Source: Gonatopus flavifemur
Lineage: Eukaryota; Arthropoda; Insecta; Hymenoptera; Dryinidae
NCBI GenBank assembly: GCA_018340375.1
Contig: JAFFJZ010000003.1
Location: forward strand, 23,994,001 to 24,058,000
Direction: 5' to 3'
Length of the DNA stretch: 64,000 nt
Made by a program: the position numbers and the translations under genes. The notes under the pieces are model-generated. The model saw only the letters and a program-made list of their open reading frames with translations. It ran no database searches and had not been told where the DNA came from. Shown here piece after piece: positions 1 through 12,400 of this stretch (position 1 is its first letter; each line of letters begins with the position of its first letter).

Positions 1-458
1 CCAAAAATATGCAAATTTACTGTCCCGTGAAATCGTTATCGAAATAAATTCGAAATTTATCTTCGCAACGGAAGAGACTGCAATAAAAACTTATACACGT
101 GAGAGATCTTGGTGCTTATGATGTAGAAAAAAAAAAAGAATGTGCAGGGCTGAAGGGTTGTGAATCATCCTGCTTCATTCGTCAAGGCGATAACAACGCT
201 GAGATGAGAGAAAAAGAGGAAAAACTTGGAGATGATATTCATCCCTAGATGTGCCGATTAGAATGGTGGGGTACACACTATGTTTAAATACTCTGGACCA
301 TTGACCGTGTAGGCCAGTCCACGTACAGCTAGTGGTCTCGAAGCATTTCAAACGTAAAAATTAATCAGAAAAGGATAACGTGTCGATGTGATTAAAATTG
401 ATCGATTCAAAATTGTGAACAGGTGTCAAATTGAAGGAAATATCAACGAAGATATATC
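1..458. other. Upstream and 5' UTR region of the takeout-like gene
   Basis: No coding feature seen. A TATA-like TTTAAATA lies near 281-288, followed by ordinary AT-rich sequence up to the start codon at 459. Promoter assignment is only a guess. The sequence before 240 shows no recognisable element. Confidence 0.3.
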
Positions 459-3400
459 ATGGAGATCCTTACGGCGAGTTTCATTTTCACAACTCTCACG
501 ATGTCTGTATCTGCCGCCCCAGCTACACACGAATTACGTGAGTTACGAGATATGTGTGTTTTTTTTTAAACATCCTTAGAGAAGGCTAATAATCTCATCC
601 TTGCGATTCCTACTTTTTTCCCTTTAGGCGTAAAAATTTTGCAATCGTGAAAAAACAAACAGGGTTGAAAAATTAATCTGTTCAACTGCCCTGCAGTGAG
701 AAAAATGTGTTTCGTTGAACTAGCAACAAGAGAATTGTTGATGTTTCATTGCTGAATATACAATAATTTTTCAATAATGATTCACATCATGATTAAAAAA
801 TCCCATTCATTCTGATTAAATATACAGAATTTCAATTAAAATCGATTCGTACCTTTTAGATTTGAATTGGAATTTCGCACATTTAATATGAATCAATCAG
901 AATGAATAGGATTTTTTAACCAGGGTAATTCATGTACGTTCTTGAGTGCTTGGTTCAAGTCGAGCAAATGTTGCTGACAACAGATGAAATATTAGTAACA
1001 AATGTTGTGTGAAATACCTGATGAATTGTAATTTTCTACCTCATAGTGCGAGATGTGATAATACTGCATTCACATACTCTCTAAAATTTTTAGAGTGAGA
1101 TTTCACTCTTTACACTGTAAAAAAAATTTGTTGAATTCCAAACAAAAATGCTTGGAAATTTACAAACTTGGTTTGGAAAAATAAGTTCCGAACCTTTTTT
1201 GTAAATTGCCGAACAAAAGTTTGGGAACTCCCAAAAATCTTCGTGAAATCACAAAATTTTTTGAATGTTTACAAACTTTTGTTTGGTAATTTATAAAAAA
1301 AGTTTGTGTAAAAAACTGCCAAACTTCTTCGGCAGTTTAGGAAGTATATTTTTTACAGTGTAGATAGTCAGAAGTGAGCTTGTCGAAATTTCCAGTGAAA
1401 TTCCCACTCTTTTAGAGTGAAAGTCTAAGGTTTGAGGCTAGAAACTCTCAGCCACGCCAATTTTAGAGTGAACTTTCCACTCTAAAAGAGTGAGAATTCA
1501 CTCTTTTAGAGTGAGAATCCCACTTGAAGAGAACTGGCTCACTTCTGAGACTTAGCGGAGTGAAACGCTTGATTTTTCACTCTGCCAGATTTAGAGAGTA
1601 ACTGAGAGAAAATATAACAGAATCATTGATAAATTTCAAATAATTGTACATGATATATGAAAATTTTATCAAACTCATATACAATTTTTGTTTCGATTGT
1701 TCACATTTCTCACTCGCTCGGTTACGCACGGAAAAAATTAGTGATCCAAATTTTCGTTGACCTGCATGTCACTTTGGGACGGAGCACAAATTCCAGAAGA
1801 ATTCGTACACTGGATTTTAATAATTCGTTGACTCTTTCCATTATTTCAACCACCAAAATTAGAAGTGAATTCCATCGGTGAAATCATGGACAAAGTCAAC
1901 GAATTATTAATATCCAGTGTATGAATTCTTCTCGGATTTGTGCCTCGTCCAAAAATGACATACTAGTCAACGAAAATTTGGATCACCAATTTTTTCCGTG
2001 CGAGAAGATTAAAAAGCAGTAATCACTTACCCTCTGAACAAATTTTGTCGAATAAGACAAATTCATTGCTGTAATTATTAAAAACTATAATTATGAAAAA
2101 TTGGCTCAAAGGCTGAAGAAGTACTTTTTTTTCATCAACTTGTCGGAATATTTTAGAATCACAAAAAAAATGAAAATTCAGGAGGAAATTCAATGCATAC
2201 ACGGATCCAATAAAATTTCTCTCGCTTATTCTTATTTCGCATTGTTTTTGCCCAGTAACCAAGTTCAATATTCATTGATTTATGTATATTATATCATTGA
2301 GAGAGGATTTTTATCAACTCGCCAGGCCTCCCTGACCTTCGATATACAAAGAAGGTCAACGGCGAGCAGTTCTTCCTCTCTAATGAAGAGACTGGGGCAA
2401 CTGTGGCGGCTGAAATGATTATCCTTGGTTCAAAAATCCTTTAGGATAAGATAAAATTCAATAGAATTTCAGATTGAATGGAATAAATCGGGGAGGTTAA
2501 ACTACCAGTTCCAAATGAATGGGAATTAATCGGAACCTGTCATCATCACCTACACTGGGAGAAATCGCTTAGTTGCTTGAGCAAAAATACTTTATTCAAT
2601 AACCTTTCAGTTGATTTGAATCTTCCTTTGATATAAATAAAAATTTGTTCGCCTTCACAAAAACAATGATTCGACGTATATTTATTCTAAATAAAAACGT
2701 TGAGTTAATAGTAACATAAGTAATTCATTTGTGACAACTAACTAATTGTGTGCGTTGAATAAATTGTTTTATCTCAAAAATGTTTATTCAACGCAACTTG
2801 AAATATTCATTCCAATGAGTTCCTTAGCGAATAGAATCTGATTAAGCATCCACTGACTACAATTTCATCATTTTCAATTTTTTACCGGCATTTCTAGCCG
2901 TGTGGAAATCAATCCTGGCTCCGTAGGGGTATATCTTAGGCATCTAATACAAGGTTGCCCACCCATAGCCCATATAAGCTCCGAGTTGGCTTCCATTGTT
3001 TTAACTGGATATTTGATACCATTCAAGTAGGGATTCCAAGTTTGGGCCACCTTTCAAGTAGGGATTATAAGCCTGGCCCAGGTGTGAGCCCGGGAGAAAT
3101 TTCCACAAGGGTACTCATATCCACTTTTCAACGACACCCCTGCAACCGCGTGCAACGGCGATACGGAATTTTGGATTATATTTTTGGAAGAATAGATTAC
3201 TCCATAGCAAAGTTTTCAATTTCATCGGTTTATCGGTTGCGTGATCGTTTTGTCTGAAGAATATTCGTCCAAAATCTTTTTTGATGCAGTGAAATTGTGC
3301 TGAAATATGGAGCAAGTGGAAATGCAAAGAATTATTCAGAATCTCTCCTGGCTAAATATCCTCAGCAAAAATCATTCTAGTTATTCTCTGGGCCTCGCAA

Positions 3401-6400
3401 GACCTCGAGATGCCCTTGTGAGGGACTTTCAAGGCCTAGCAAGGCCTTGTAATAACCTAGAAAATTACTGAAGTCATTTCTAATAAGATTGTTTAGTGAT
3501 TTCTAGTAGATATTTGATTTTCAATGACTAAAAATATTTCAGTACAATCATATTTTATCAACTCAATAATATAATTGAAATAACATTTTGATTCAATTGG
3601 AATATTTGGTTGACTCATTTCGACAACTCGTGAAAAAAAACTTTCGATTTCATCGAGCATGCGTTTTCCATAGATTCATATCACAGCAATAGAAACTAAT
3701 AGAAACCAATTCACCATTAAAATTAAACAATTCTCAAATTGAATCAAATATTTTATGCACAAACCATTGAATATTCAAATGTGCAACCTTTTCCATCAAT
3801 GTTCCCTATTAAAAATGTGTAACAGATCCTGACAGATTCCAATCAAAATTCTTTCTGATTCCGTCGGAAATCATCATTCCTGGGACAAAAACCGACCAAA
3901 TCCTGCACAGACTGGAATACCAGACAGAGCCAAACAAAACCTGATGGATTCTGGTCAAAATTTTGTTTGGTTCTGTCGGAAATCATCGTGTCTGGGACAA
4001 AAAAATGTTCTGAACAAAACAATTTTTCTTGAACATGTTAACCAGAAAGACCCCTTAATCTAAATATATCCATTATAAACTCATTCTGAACCGTTGTCCA
4101 TTTATACGTATGGAAGATACATCTAAAAGACACTTTGCCAGAAGACAAGTTTGAAATCTTCTAAAAAAAACTGTTAAGGACATCTCAAACATATCATTTG
4201 GCGTCGCATAGTAAGACATCTTTAGCTTGTGAAAATACTTCAATTCTCTCCTGAATTGCGGTTGAATGACTCTTTGGCGACGCTTCCAAACCGCTTTGTA
4301 GACTTCATCTTCACCAGGGAAATCTTTATCGTTGTACTTGACCTTCGTAATAGGTCGAGATTTGAATTTAATGTACTGATCATTTTGTAATCACTTTTGT
4401 ATTTATAATAATTATGCGCGTTGTGTAGGACGACAAGAATGAATTAACGTAATAGCTAACGCGACCATGGATGAAGATGTCGTATCAGTAATGTAGTATT
4501 TGTAGAAATTCCTTTACTTCCCCTAGTATGTAACCTTGATAATTAAATACAGCCAGCGTAAATTTGAGAATTCATAAATCGGCTGTGTATTTTATCAACG
4601 CTCTTCGATTATTCCCGTCTGATATTTTTGAATAAATTTGAATTATATTATTATACACGACTTAAGGGGATACTCTAGTGGCATGGCAGCAGCTGAATTG
4701 TTTATGTCGAACTACGGAAAAACGCATCAATTGAATTGGAGTATCGCTATGTGCAGCACTTCTTTGATTCAAGTAGAAGTGCCGTACAGAGCGATAGTTT
4801 GATAAGAATGAAGCGTTTGGTCGTAGTTGGTCATAAACGATTTGGCTGCTGCCACGCCACTAGCATCACCTTAAGACTCGCTACAATTTTCACTGTCGTA
4901 GTTCGCAGTTTCTGTTATCCTTTTCGTGTCTGATTTCTCATCAAGTCATATTCTGAGTGAAATCTAAAAATAACCGGAAAATTGTATACTTAATTTCAAT
5001 AAACAAAAATTCTGGGTAAAACAGTTTTCGAAATTATGTGTATAACTTACACGTGATTCAATATAGTTTATATACAACTTATATTAGAAACGCGCTATTA
5101 TATTAACCATTTTTACGTTCAAGAACTAATCATTTTGCTTCAAACTGACCTTCAAAATATGCCTCGTTTCTTATTACTTTTTTGTTTCTTCTCACCAGGT
5201 CGATATTGTCGAAACCAACGATTCAGTGGTTGACAAAGTATTCGACCTATCTATGCACGCTTCCCTATTCTTCACACTCCTTTCACTTTTTCTGAACTCT
5301 GGAATTGCAGTTCTTTGGTATGTCAAATCTGACAGGTTTTATAATACTTTTCTAAACAGAGCAATCGAAATATTCCCCTGCCGTCTTAGATGACTCTATT
5401 TTTCCACTTTCCCACGCACTGTAAAGAAAGATTACTGATTGAGAAATGAATTTACGTGACATTTCTATGAAATTCGCTGTGAATTCATTTGAACATTAAA
5501 AAATTTACAGTACGGAAAATTCCTGTAGGAATACAGATTTATATGTTAATTACTTCTCATGAATATGTAGGGATTTTCCCATAGAAATTGTTTACAGTGC
5601 ACTTTGAACTACGAAAATTGATTGACTTTAAGCATTCTCATATTTTTTGAATGTCTTAAATTCTAACCTTGAATGCCTAACTTTTGTAATATTCAAACAA
5701 TAACCTAACAAACAGAACGTCTAAAACTTTCGGAAAATACTGTATAAGAATATCCAATAGACCCATTATGTAACATTTTTCAACAAGTTCTAGAGATTAT
5801 CCTTGGTCAAACGAACCTATTAATTCTCGCCAAATCTCATTGAATCTTGCACAATGTTCCGATCAAAAGTTATTCAACCATTTTCAATGAGATTCAGACG
5901 AGTGTATTTTTTCCAATGTAATTCTCATTGAATCTTGCCAAATCTGATTGAATCTTGCACAATGTTCTGACCAAATCCCATAGAATTTCATTTTGTCAGA
6001 TTCTATAGATTTTGTTGACCAGGGATATTCACTGGGAAATAATAACTCTACGAATTGAATAGAAATATTCAATATCTATTCCACTTGAGACTTAATTGAG
6101 AGAACTCGCAAGATATAAAATCACGGTAATGATGAACAATGTTTAACAATATCGATATTTTGTATAGAAAATTTGTAAAATTTATAATATTGCCCAGTAC
6201 TAAATCACGGAACCTGCCCGTAATTTTTTACCTCGACTCAATTGGTGATTTTAACACTCACAACGGAAGGACTTGGAACGAAGATCTCATGTCCAGTGCT
6301 TCTCGAGCATAAGTCTCGAGACCGAAAATTAGTTGGGAATTTCTTTTTTGCGGTGCAACGAAACAATCAAAATGCAATTTGGATGGTTCAATATACATTT

Positions 6401-9400
6401 AATAAGGTGTACAACACAATTTTTCTTCGAATTGTTTCGTCCAAAATGGCAGCAGTGCAGACGTTTGGAGTATCATGTTTTTTGCCGGAGGTCTGCGGCC
6501 TCATAAATAAGATTGTTTTCTGCGCATTCCCAAGTAACACAAGAACTTCTCATATATGCTATGATGATACAGTGAATGTTATTCATCAAGATATGGAAGT
6601 TCTAAGCGTGTTCGTAGGATTTTCCAAAGTTTTTTCCATAATTTACACACCACGGCAACAATCATGGAAAAAAATCTGCCTCTTGTTTTTGTCTCCTCAT
6701 TTCAGGTATGAGTTGAGGATCTGAAATCCCGCGTTTCGATAAACCTATGTCCAGCGAGCTCTCTCCGTATAGATTCCAAATTCATCCCTCTGGTACAAAC
6801 AAAAATAGTATCTAGCCCTTGTTTTGGTGTAGAGAAAGATACCAGAAAAGAAGTCGTACTAAAATCGTGTCTAAAATTTTTTAATAATGTAGAACAGGAC
6901 TACAGTAGATCGAAAAAGTCCCTGCTTAAGGAATCTCATTGAACCGATTGATTCTCATTGACTCCCATGCCAAAAACTGATTCAAACCCATTGAGAATGA
7001 TTTTTTAATGAATAATAACTGTCGATGATGCGGCCAAAAACAAAACTTTTTCAAGATTTTAGTCTGAATTCAGAATAAAATCTTGAAAAAGTCCTGTTTT
7101 TGTCAGCATTGTTCAATACCATGGCAAAATCAGTCTAAAAATCAAATATGATATTTTTATTGATTTTTAAATGAATAATCCATTCATCTTCCTCATCTAT
7201 AAATTCACATTCCATTATCCACCTTCACAATCCAACTCGTCGATCTTCGTAGATGTTAGTTTGATGATATTTCATTGATCACACACGTGTAGTATTACCA
7301 TGTGCAGCACAACACGATACAATTTCCATATAATTATTATTAGTGGCCCTTGGAAAAATCATTTGGAATCATTCTTTTACTTGCACGTTAAAAGAGAAAG
7401 TTAATTCCAAGATCGTGTTTGACCCTCGATACGTTGACTACAACGACTTTACACGATTCTGCAGTAATGAATTCAGTTATGTAATATCTCCAAGCCTTCG
7501 ATGTTCATATGTACACACTCACACACATACACATATACATCTATAAATGACGGATTTCTTTCATGTTTCAGCGAATAGCTTCAAAATTTGCAAGCAATCG
7601 GATCCAAAATGGTTGGAATGTGTTGCGCAAGCTTCTCAAGATGCGGTCATATCCTTAGGTGCAGGTAAATATGAAAATTTTCCTTTTTCCTTATTGTATT
7701 TCAAAGTATAATATGTACGTACACGTTCACCGAGATTTCCAATCTTTCTTTCGTCACATATGTCTAATGAGATTTGTTAATATAATTCGTGTAATTTATC
7801 TCTAAGTGAATTTTTTCTTCTTTTTTTTTGTTTGTATAAATAGAAAATCGAATGGGGGAATCCAATATGGTGGAATGTTGTATGTGAAATCAGATCGTAC
7901 GTTATGGTAGATTTTTTATTATTCACTTGAAGGAGAGAATATAAGTCGGGTCTAACAGAAATAACTCGTGTATTCCTTCAGTTATCACGCCCGCGAATTT
8001 AGAAACACTGTGCTCATGAAATGGGATACCCTCATATTTCGTTTTCAGTCTGATTTTATCCTGATTGCTGAATAATGCGGATAAAAACAGTACTTCTTCA
8101 TGATTTTAGTCTGAATTTCTCCTCCAATCGCTTTCATTCGTTGGAGAAGAAAGTCAAACTAGGGTGATACAAAAGTACTATTTTGATCCAGACAAAATCT
8201 GTCTAAAAACGTAATATGGGGACAAAAACCGCGGATGAAGACTGTGGCAAAATTTTTCTTTGGGATCTGTATTTTTTTTTTGTATGCCTTCCCCATGTCC
8301 ATATTATCCGAATGTCTTGGAACTCTGAGTATATTCGATTTACGAGATGTTAGTTATATGATATAAATTTCAGGCACATTGGAATTGGGGGGAGGAAAAA
8401 AAAAGGAAATCAGGTTCCTTTTTGTCTGTCGGTTTGTTTGTGTGTATGTAACAAATTTGCGAACGTGTATTTGAAAATTTAGTTGAGGCAACTGAAAAAT
8501 TTCAGTTGAGGCAACTAAAAAAATTTAGTTTCTGTTAAAATCTCTTTTCTCCGTGTAAAAGAAGAAAAATGGTTTATCATTATAGCACCTACAGATGAAG
8601 AACTTGTTGTTCCCACGTAAATATTTACCCCAACAGCTAGGACGTTGATTTTGTTAACAAAGAGTCATCGCAAAAAAGGCAATATTCACCTTTTTTTTGG
8701 CACCGCGAGTTCCAGGTTAAAATACATTCTAAAAATACTTTAAGGCGATCATTTCCGAAGGAATACCATTTCCCGGTGTGCACAACACTAGTTTTGGGGA
8801 TAAAGTTGTATGAAATCTTGATTTTATGAACATATGAATAATTTTTTTATAGAAAAGAATCTCATATATTCTCATAAGATTTTATCAGGTTCTGTAGTGG
8901 TATTTGGACACCCTTTCATTAGATTTCATGAAACGTTCCAGTTTTTACGATATTTTTTACGATTTTTACGATTACGATCAGTATGTGACGTTGTATCTGA
9001 CTCGCATTACCTGGTAAGCGCATGCAATGATAGCAGAACTCAATTAAAATCTACCCCAGTTCTGGACATCCACCCTCTTGAGAAGTATGAAAGCAAAATT
9101 GAAAAATTTCCTATATTTAGGAAAATTATAATTAGCTATCTCAGATAACACACGAAGAATTTCAAAAACAAGAATAGAATTCTTCAAGAACTCTTTTCGA
9201 ACCGATGAAAAGCTCTGAAGGAGTTCAATGTTCGGGACATTAACGAATTCTTGGAGTGTACTGCACCAATACTTTCAGCATTCTCAAGGAACTCGTTACA
9301 CAGTGAAAAATTTGGTGTATTTTTAACACACTTGCATGTTCCAAACGGTCCACACAAAGTTTGTGTTAAGTATTGACACAAAGAATGTGTAAAATGAACA

Positions 9401-12400
9401 CATTAAAGTGTTAAGTTTACATTGAAAATCTGTCAGTTTGACACTCATCTGTGTTGATTTTCAACACGAATTTTGTGTGGACCGTTTCCAACATGAAATT
9501 TTTTATTGTGTAGTGTCCCAAACATTGAATTCCTGCAGAGCTTTTCATGAATTTATTTATGAGTCGAGAAGAATTCTTGAAGAATTGTTTTTGAAAGAAG
9601 AATTATTCGTGTGTTATCAGGGATAACTCCGCGCTATTTCCCAGATAGCACAAGAGTTCTAAAAGAGTTCATAATGAATACCATGTATTCATATAGACCT
9701 CTTTTTAAACTCTTGTGCTATCTGGGTTGATTCCAATGAAATAACATACAGCTCTGGATAGATCAGAACTCTTCAACCTGAGTACAAATAATATTCATTA
9801 ATTTCCCCTGTATTTCTCCACTTTTTTATTTTCATTCGCTTTTCTTCGCTCATTTTTGTAACCACGCAAGTTTTCACTCATATACTCACGTATAACATAG
9901 TAATTTGCAGAGGTTCTCCTTGACTCAACGGGTAATAATATATCCTTTCGCTCTGTGATTGGGCTAATGAAAATCTATATCAACATAAATGAATTCTACG
10001 TATTTCTTTTCCACACGTGCGAGCAATATTTGTGTCATAATGATCAACAAAATTCCGTTTCCCTCATATTATTCTCAGAGAATAGTGAAAACATTTTACA
10101 TCTTAGAATATCTCAACATCATTATCTTATTATATTATACATCATTATCATCATTATATTATTTATCAACTTCTCAGAAGTATCTTCCTTGTCCTCGGAC
10201 AAATTTCTCTGTTAGAATGGAAAGGAAAGATGAGTTTGAATCAATTTAAGTAAAGATTCTTCTCATGTGAGATTTCTAAAACATGCTCAATTGAGTCTAC
10301 CTTGAATCGACGCTCAGCACAGAAAAAAATAATTATAGCTAGCTAAAAATTAGCTACGGGAGCGATTTTTCAGCCATCACAGCTACTCACTTAGCGATAG
10401 TAGCAAAGAATGTGGCTACCGCAGCTTTAACTCAACCGCTGAATCCCATACAACACAAAAGTCCCCGCAAAGAGCTCCCGTTATGACAGCACACATGAAT
10501 TCTTGATGAATAACTTAATCTTCAGAAAGAATTCATATCACGAATTCATAAAGAAGTATTCAGGCATTCAACATGTATGCATTTTCAATTCATTGAGTTC
10601 ATATTGAATTCATTTTTACTGTCATAACGGGGTCTGTTCAAGAAGTTCTTTCAGAAGTTTTTGTGAATTGAAAATGGTCATTTGTGCTGTCTGGGATTAT
10701 TTGGCTATCCAAATATCAACCACAAAACCTGTGCAGTTACAGCTACGATTTTTTACTGCGGTAGCTAACAAATAGCTACAGCTGTAATTATTTTAGCTGC
10801 AGTGGTGAAAAAAGGTGCTGACAAGGTGAGCAACTGTCATAGCTATTTCCTTTTTGATCCGTGAGTGGGAAATTTGTATGCATTTATGGACAAAAATCGA
10901 TGTACGACTCAATTGTTAATCTATGTCAATCAATTTCGTTTTGAAATATATATTAAATATCATTGCGGCATTTTTGTTTATAGCAATTCGATATTTACAT
11001 AATTCAATGAAAAACTCGACGAATTTCCAATAAAAAAAACATCGATACTGTCAAACATCACTTCAATTGATTAATCAATTTTGTATAAAAATCCGTATAT
11101 TTCATCCAGATTTTGAGACTTCTCGATCTTTGAATGGATTATGTGATTTCAGTCAAATTTTCATAGTATTTTTGTGCTTCTCCATCACAAGTTTAGTACT
11201 TGTACGAGAAGAACTTATACTTCGTAACATGAAACCAGAGGGAAAACGTTTACTTTCAGAAAAATAGTGCTTCACTAAGTCCTTCAACTCAATTTTGATT
11301 GAAATTTTCCTCAGTTCAAGTTGAAAATTACAAAAATGCCGCAGCGATACATCAAAGGGAACTCTTTCTGAGTATTTTAAGAGGAAACTCATCAGCATCG
11401 GATGGAAACTAAGTTGTAGACAGACTTTGGTCATCAAATGTTCCAAAATTTTCCACTTTCCGACGTAGCGCAAGATGAAGCCGATATCCCAGATAACACA
11501 AGAAGAATTCTTTTTCAAGAGCAAGAATAGAACTCTTCAAGAACTCTTTTCGAGCTAATGAATTCATATAAAGCTCTGGAGGAGTTCAATCTGTCGGACA
11601 TTAACAAGTTCTTCGAGAGTACTCAAACAATACTTCTGATATTCTCAAAGAGCTTGTTAATGTCCGACAGATTGAACTCCTCCAGAGCTCTATATGAATT
11701 CATTAGTTCGAAAAGAATTCTTGAAGAGTTCTATTCTTGCTCTTGAAAAAGAATTCTCCGTGTGTTATCTGGGATGATGTCTTAATGGTGTTGTTACAAC
11801 TAAGTTACTGCATTTGATGAATCGAAGTTCAACGACTTATTGCATAATTCATCTTCAAATTCATGTTTGTTTCAGGGCTGAAAAATTTTAAAATTTTCCC
11901 CATCGAACCACTGGCCGTGGATAGTGTGAAAATTGGCGAGTCGGGAGGTTCTGTAACTCTGAAGCAAGAATACCGGAATATCAAACTTCATGGACTCACA
12001 AAAGGATTGAAGATTATGAAACAAACGTATGTTGAAATGATACAGGGGCAGATAGGACACTTTTGTACCCTGGGGATGTTTTTGAAGTTTGAATCGTTAT
12101 TTATAGAAATGAAACAGAAATCCAATCTCATAAAATTCTATTAATGATCGGTGTTTATCTTCTCAAAATCATTCCTTGGTCATTTTTACATTTCATTTTT
12201 CTCAGTGTAATATTTCACGTCAACGTTTCTTGAGAACAGTACCGGTGCCAGAGCAGGGCAATCTGGGCAACCATCTGCCCTGCTGAAAATGCCAGGCAGA
12301 TCCGGACCAAAAATAGTTGTCAGGCTTTGAACGGTCTTTGTCCCAAGAGATCTGGTCAAAAAATCACAAAATTTCTATCCGGTTCCGTCCAGAACCACTA

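Noticed and set aside
6242..6724. 160-codon open frame on the plus strand in intron 1 of the takeout-like gene
   Set aside because: No recognisable domain, no start context or splice pattern, and it lies in transposon-rich intron sequence; most likely chance.
11863..12144. 93-codon open frame around exon 3 of the takeout-like gene
   Set aside because: Only 11876-12026 is exon; the frame merely reads through the splice donor into the intron.
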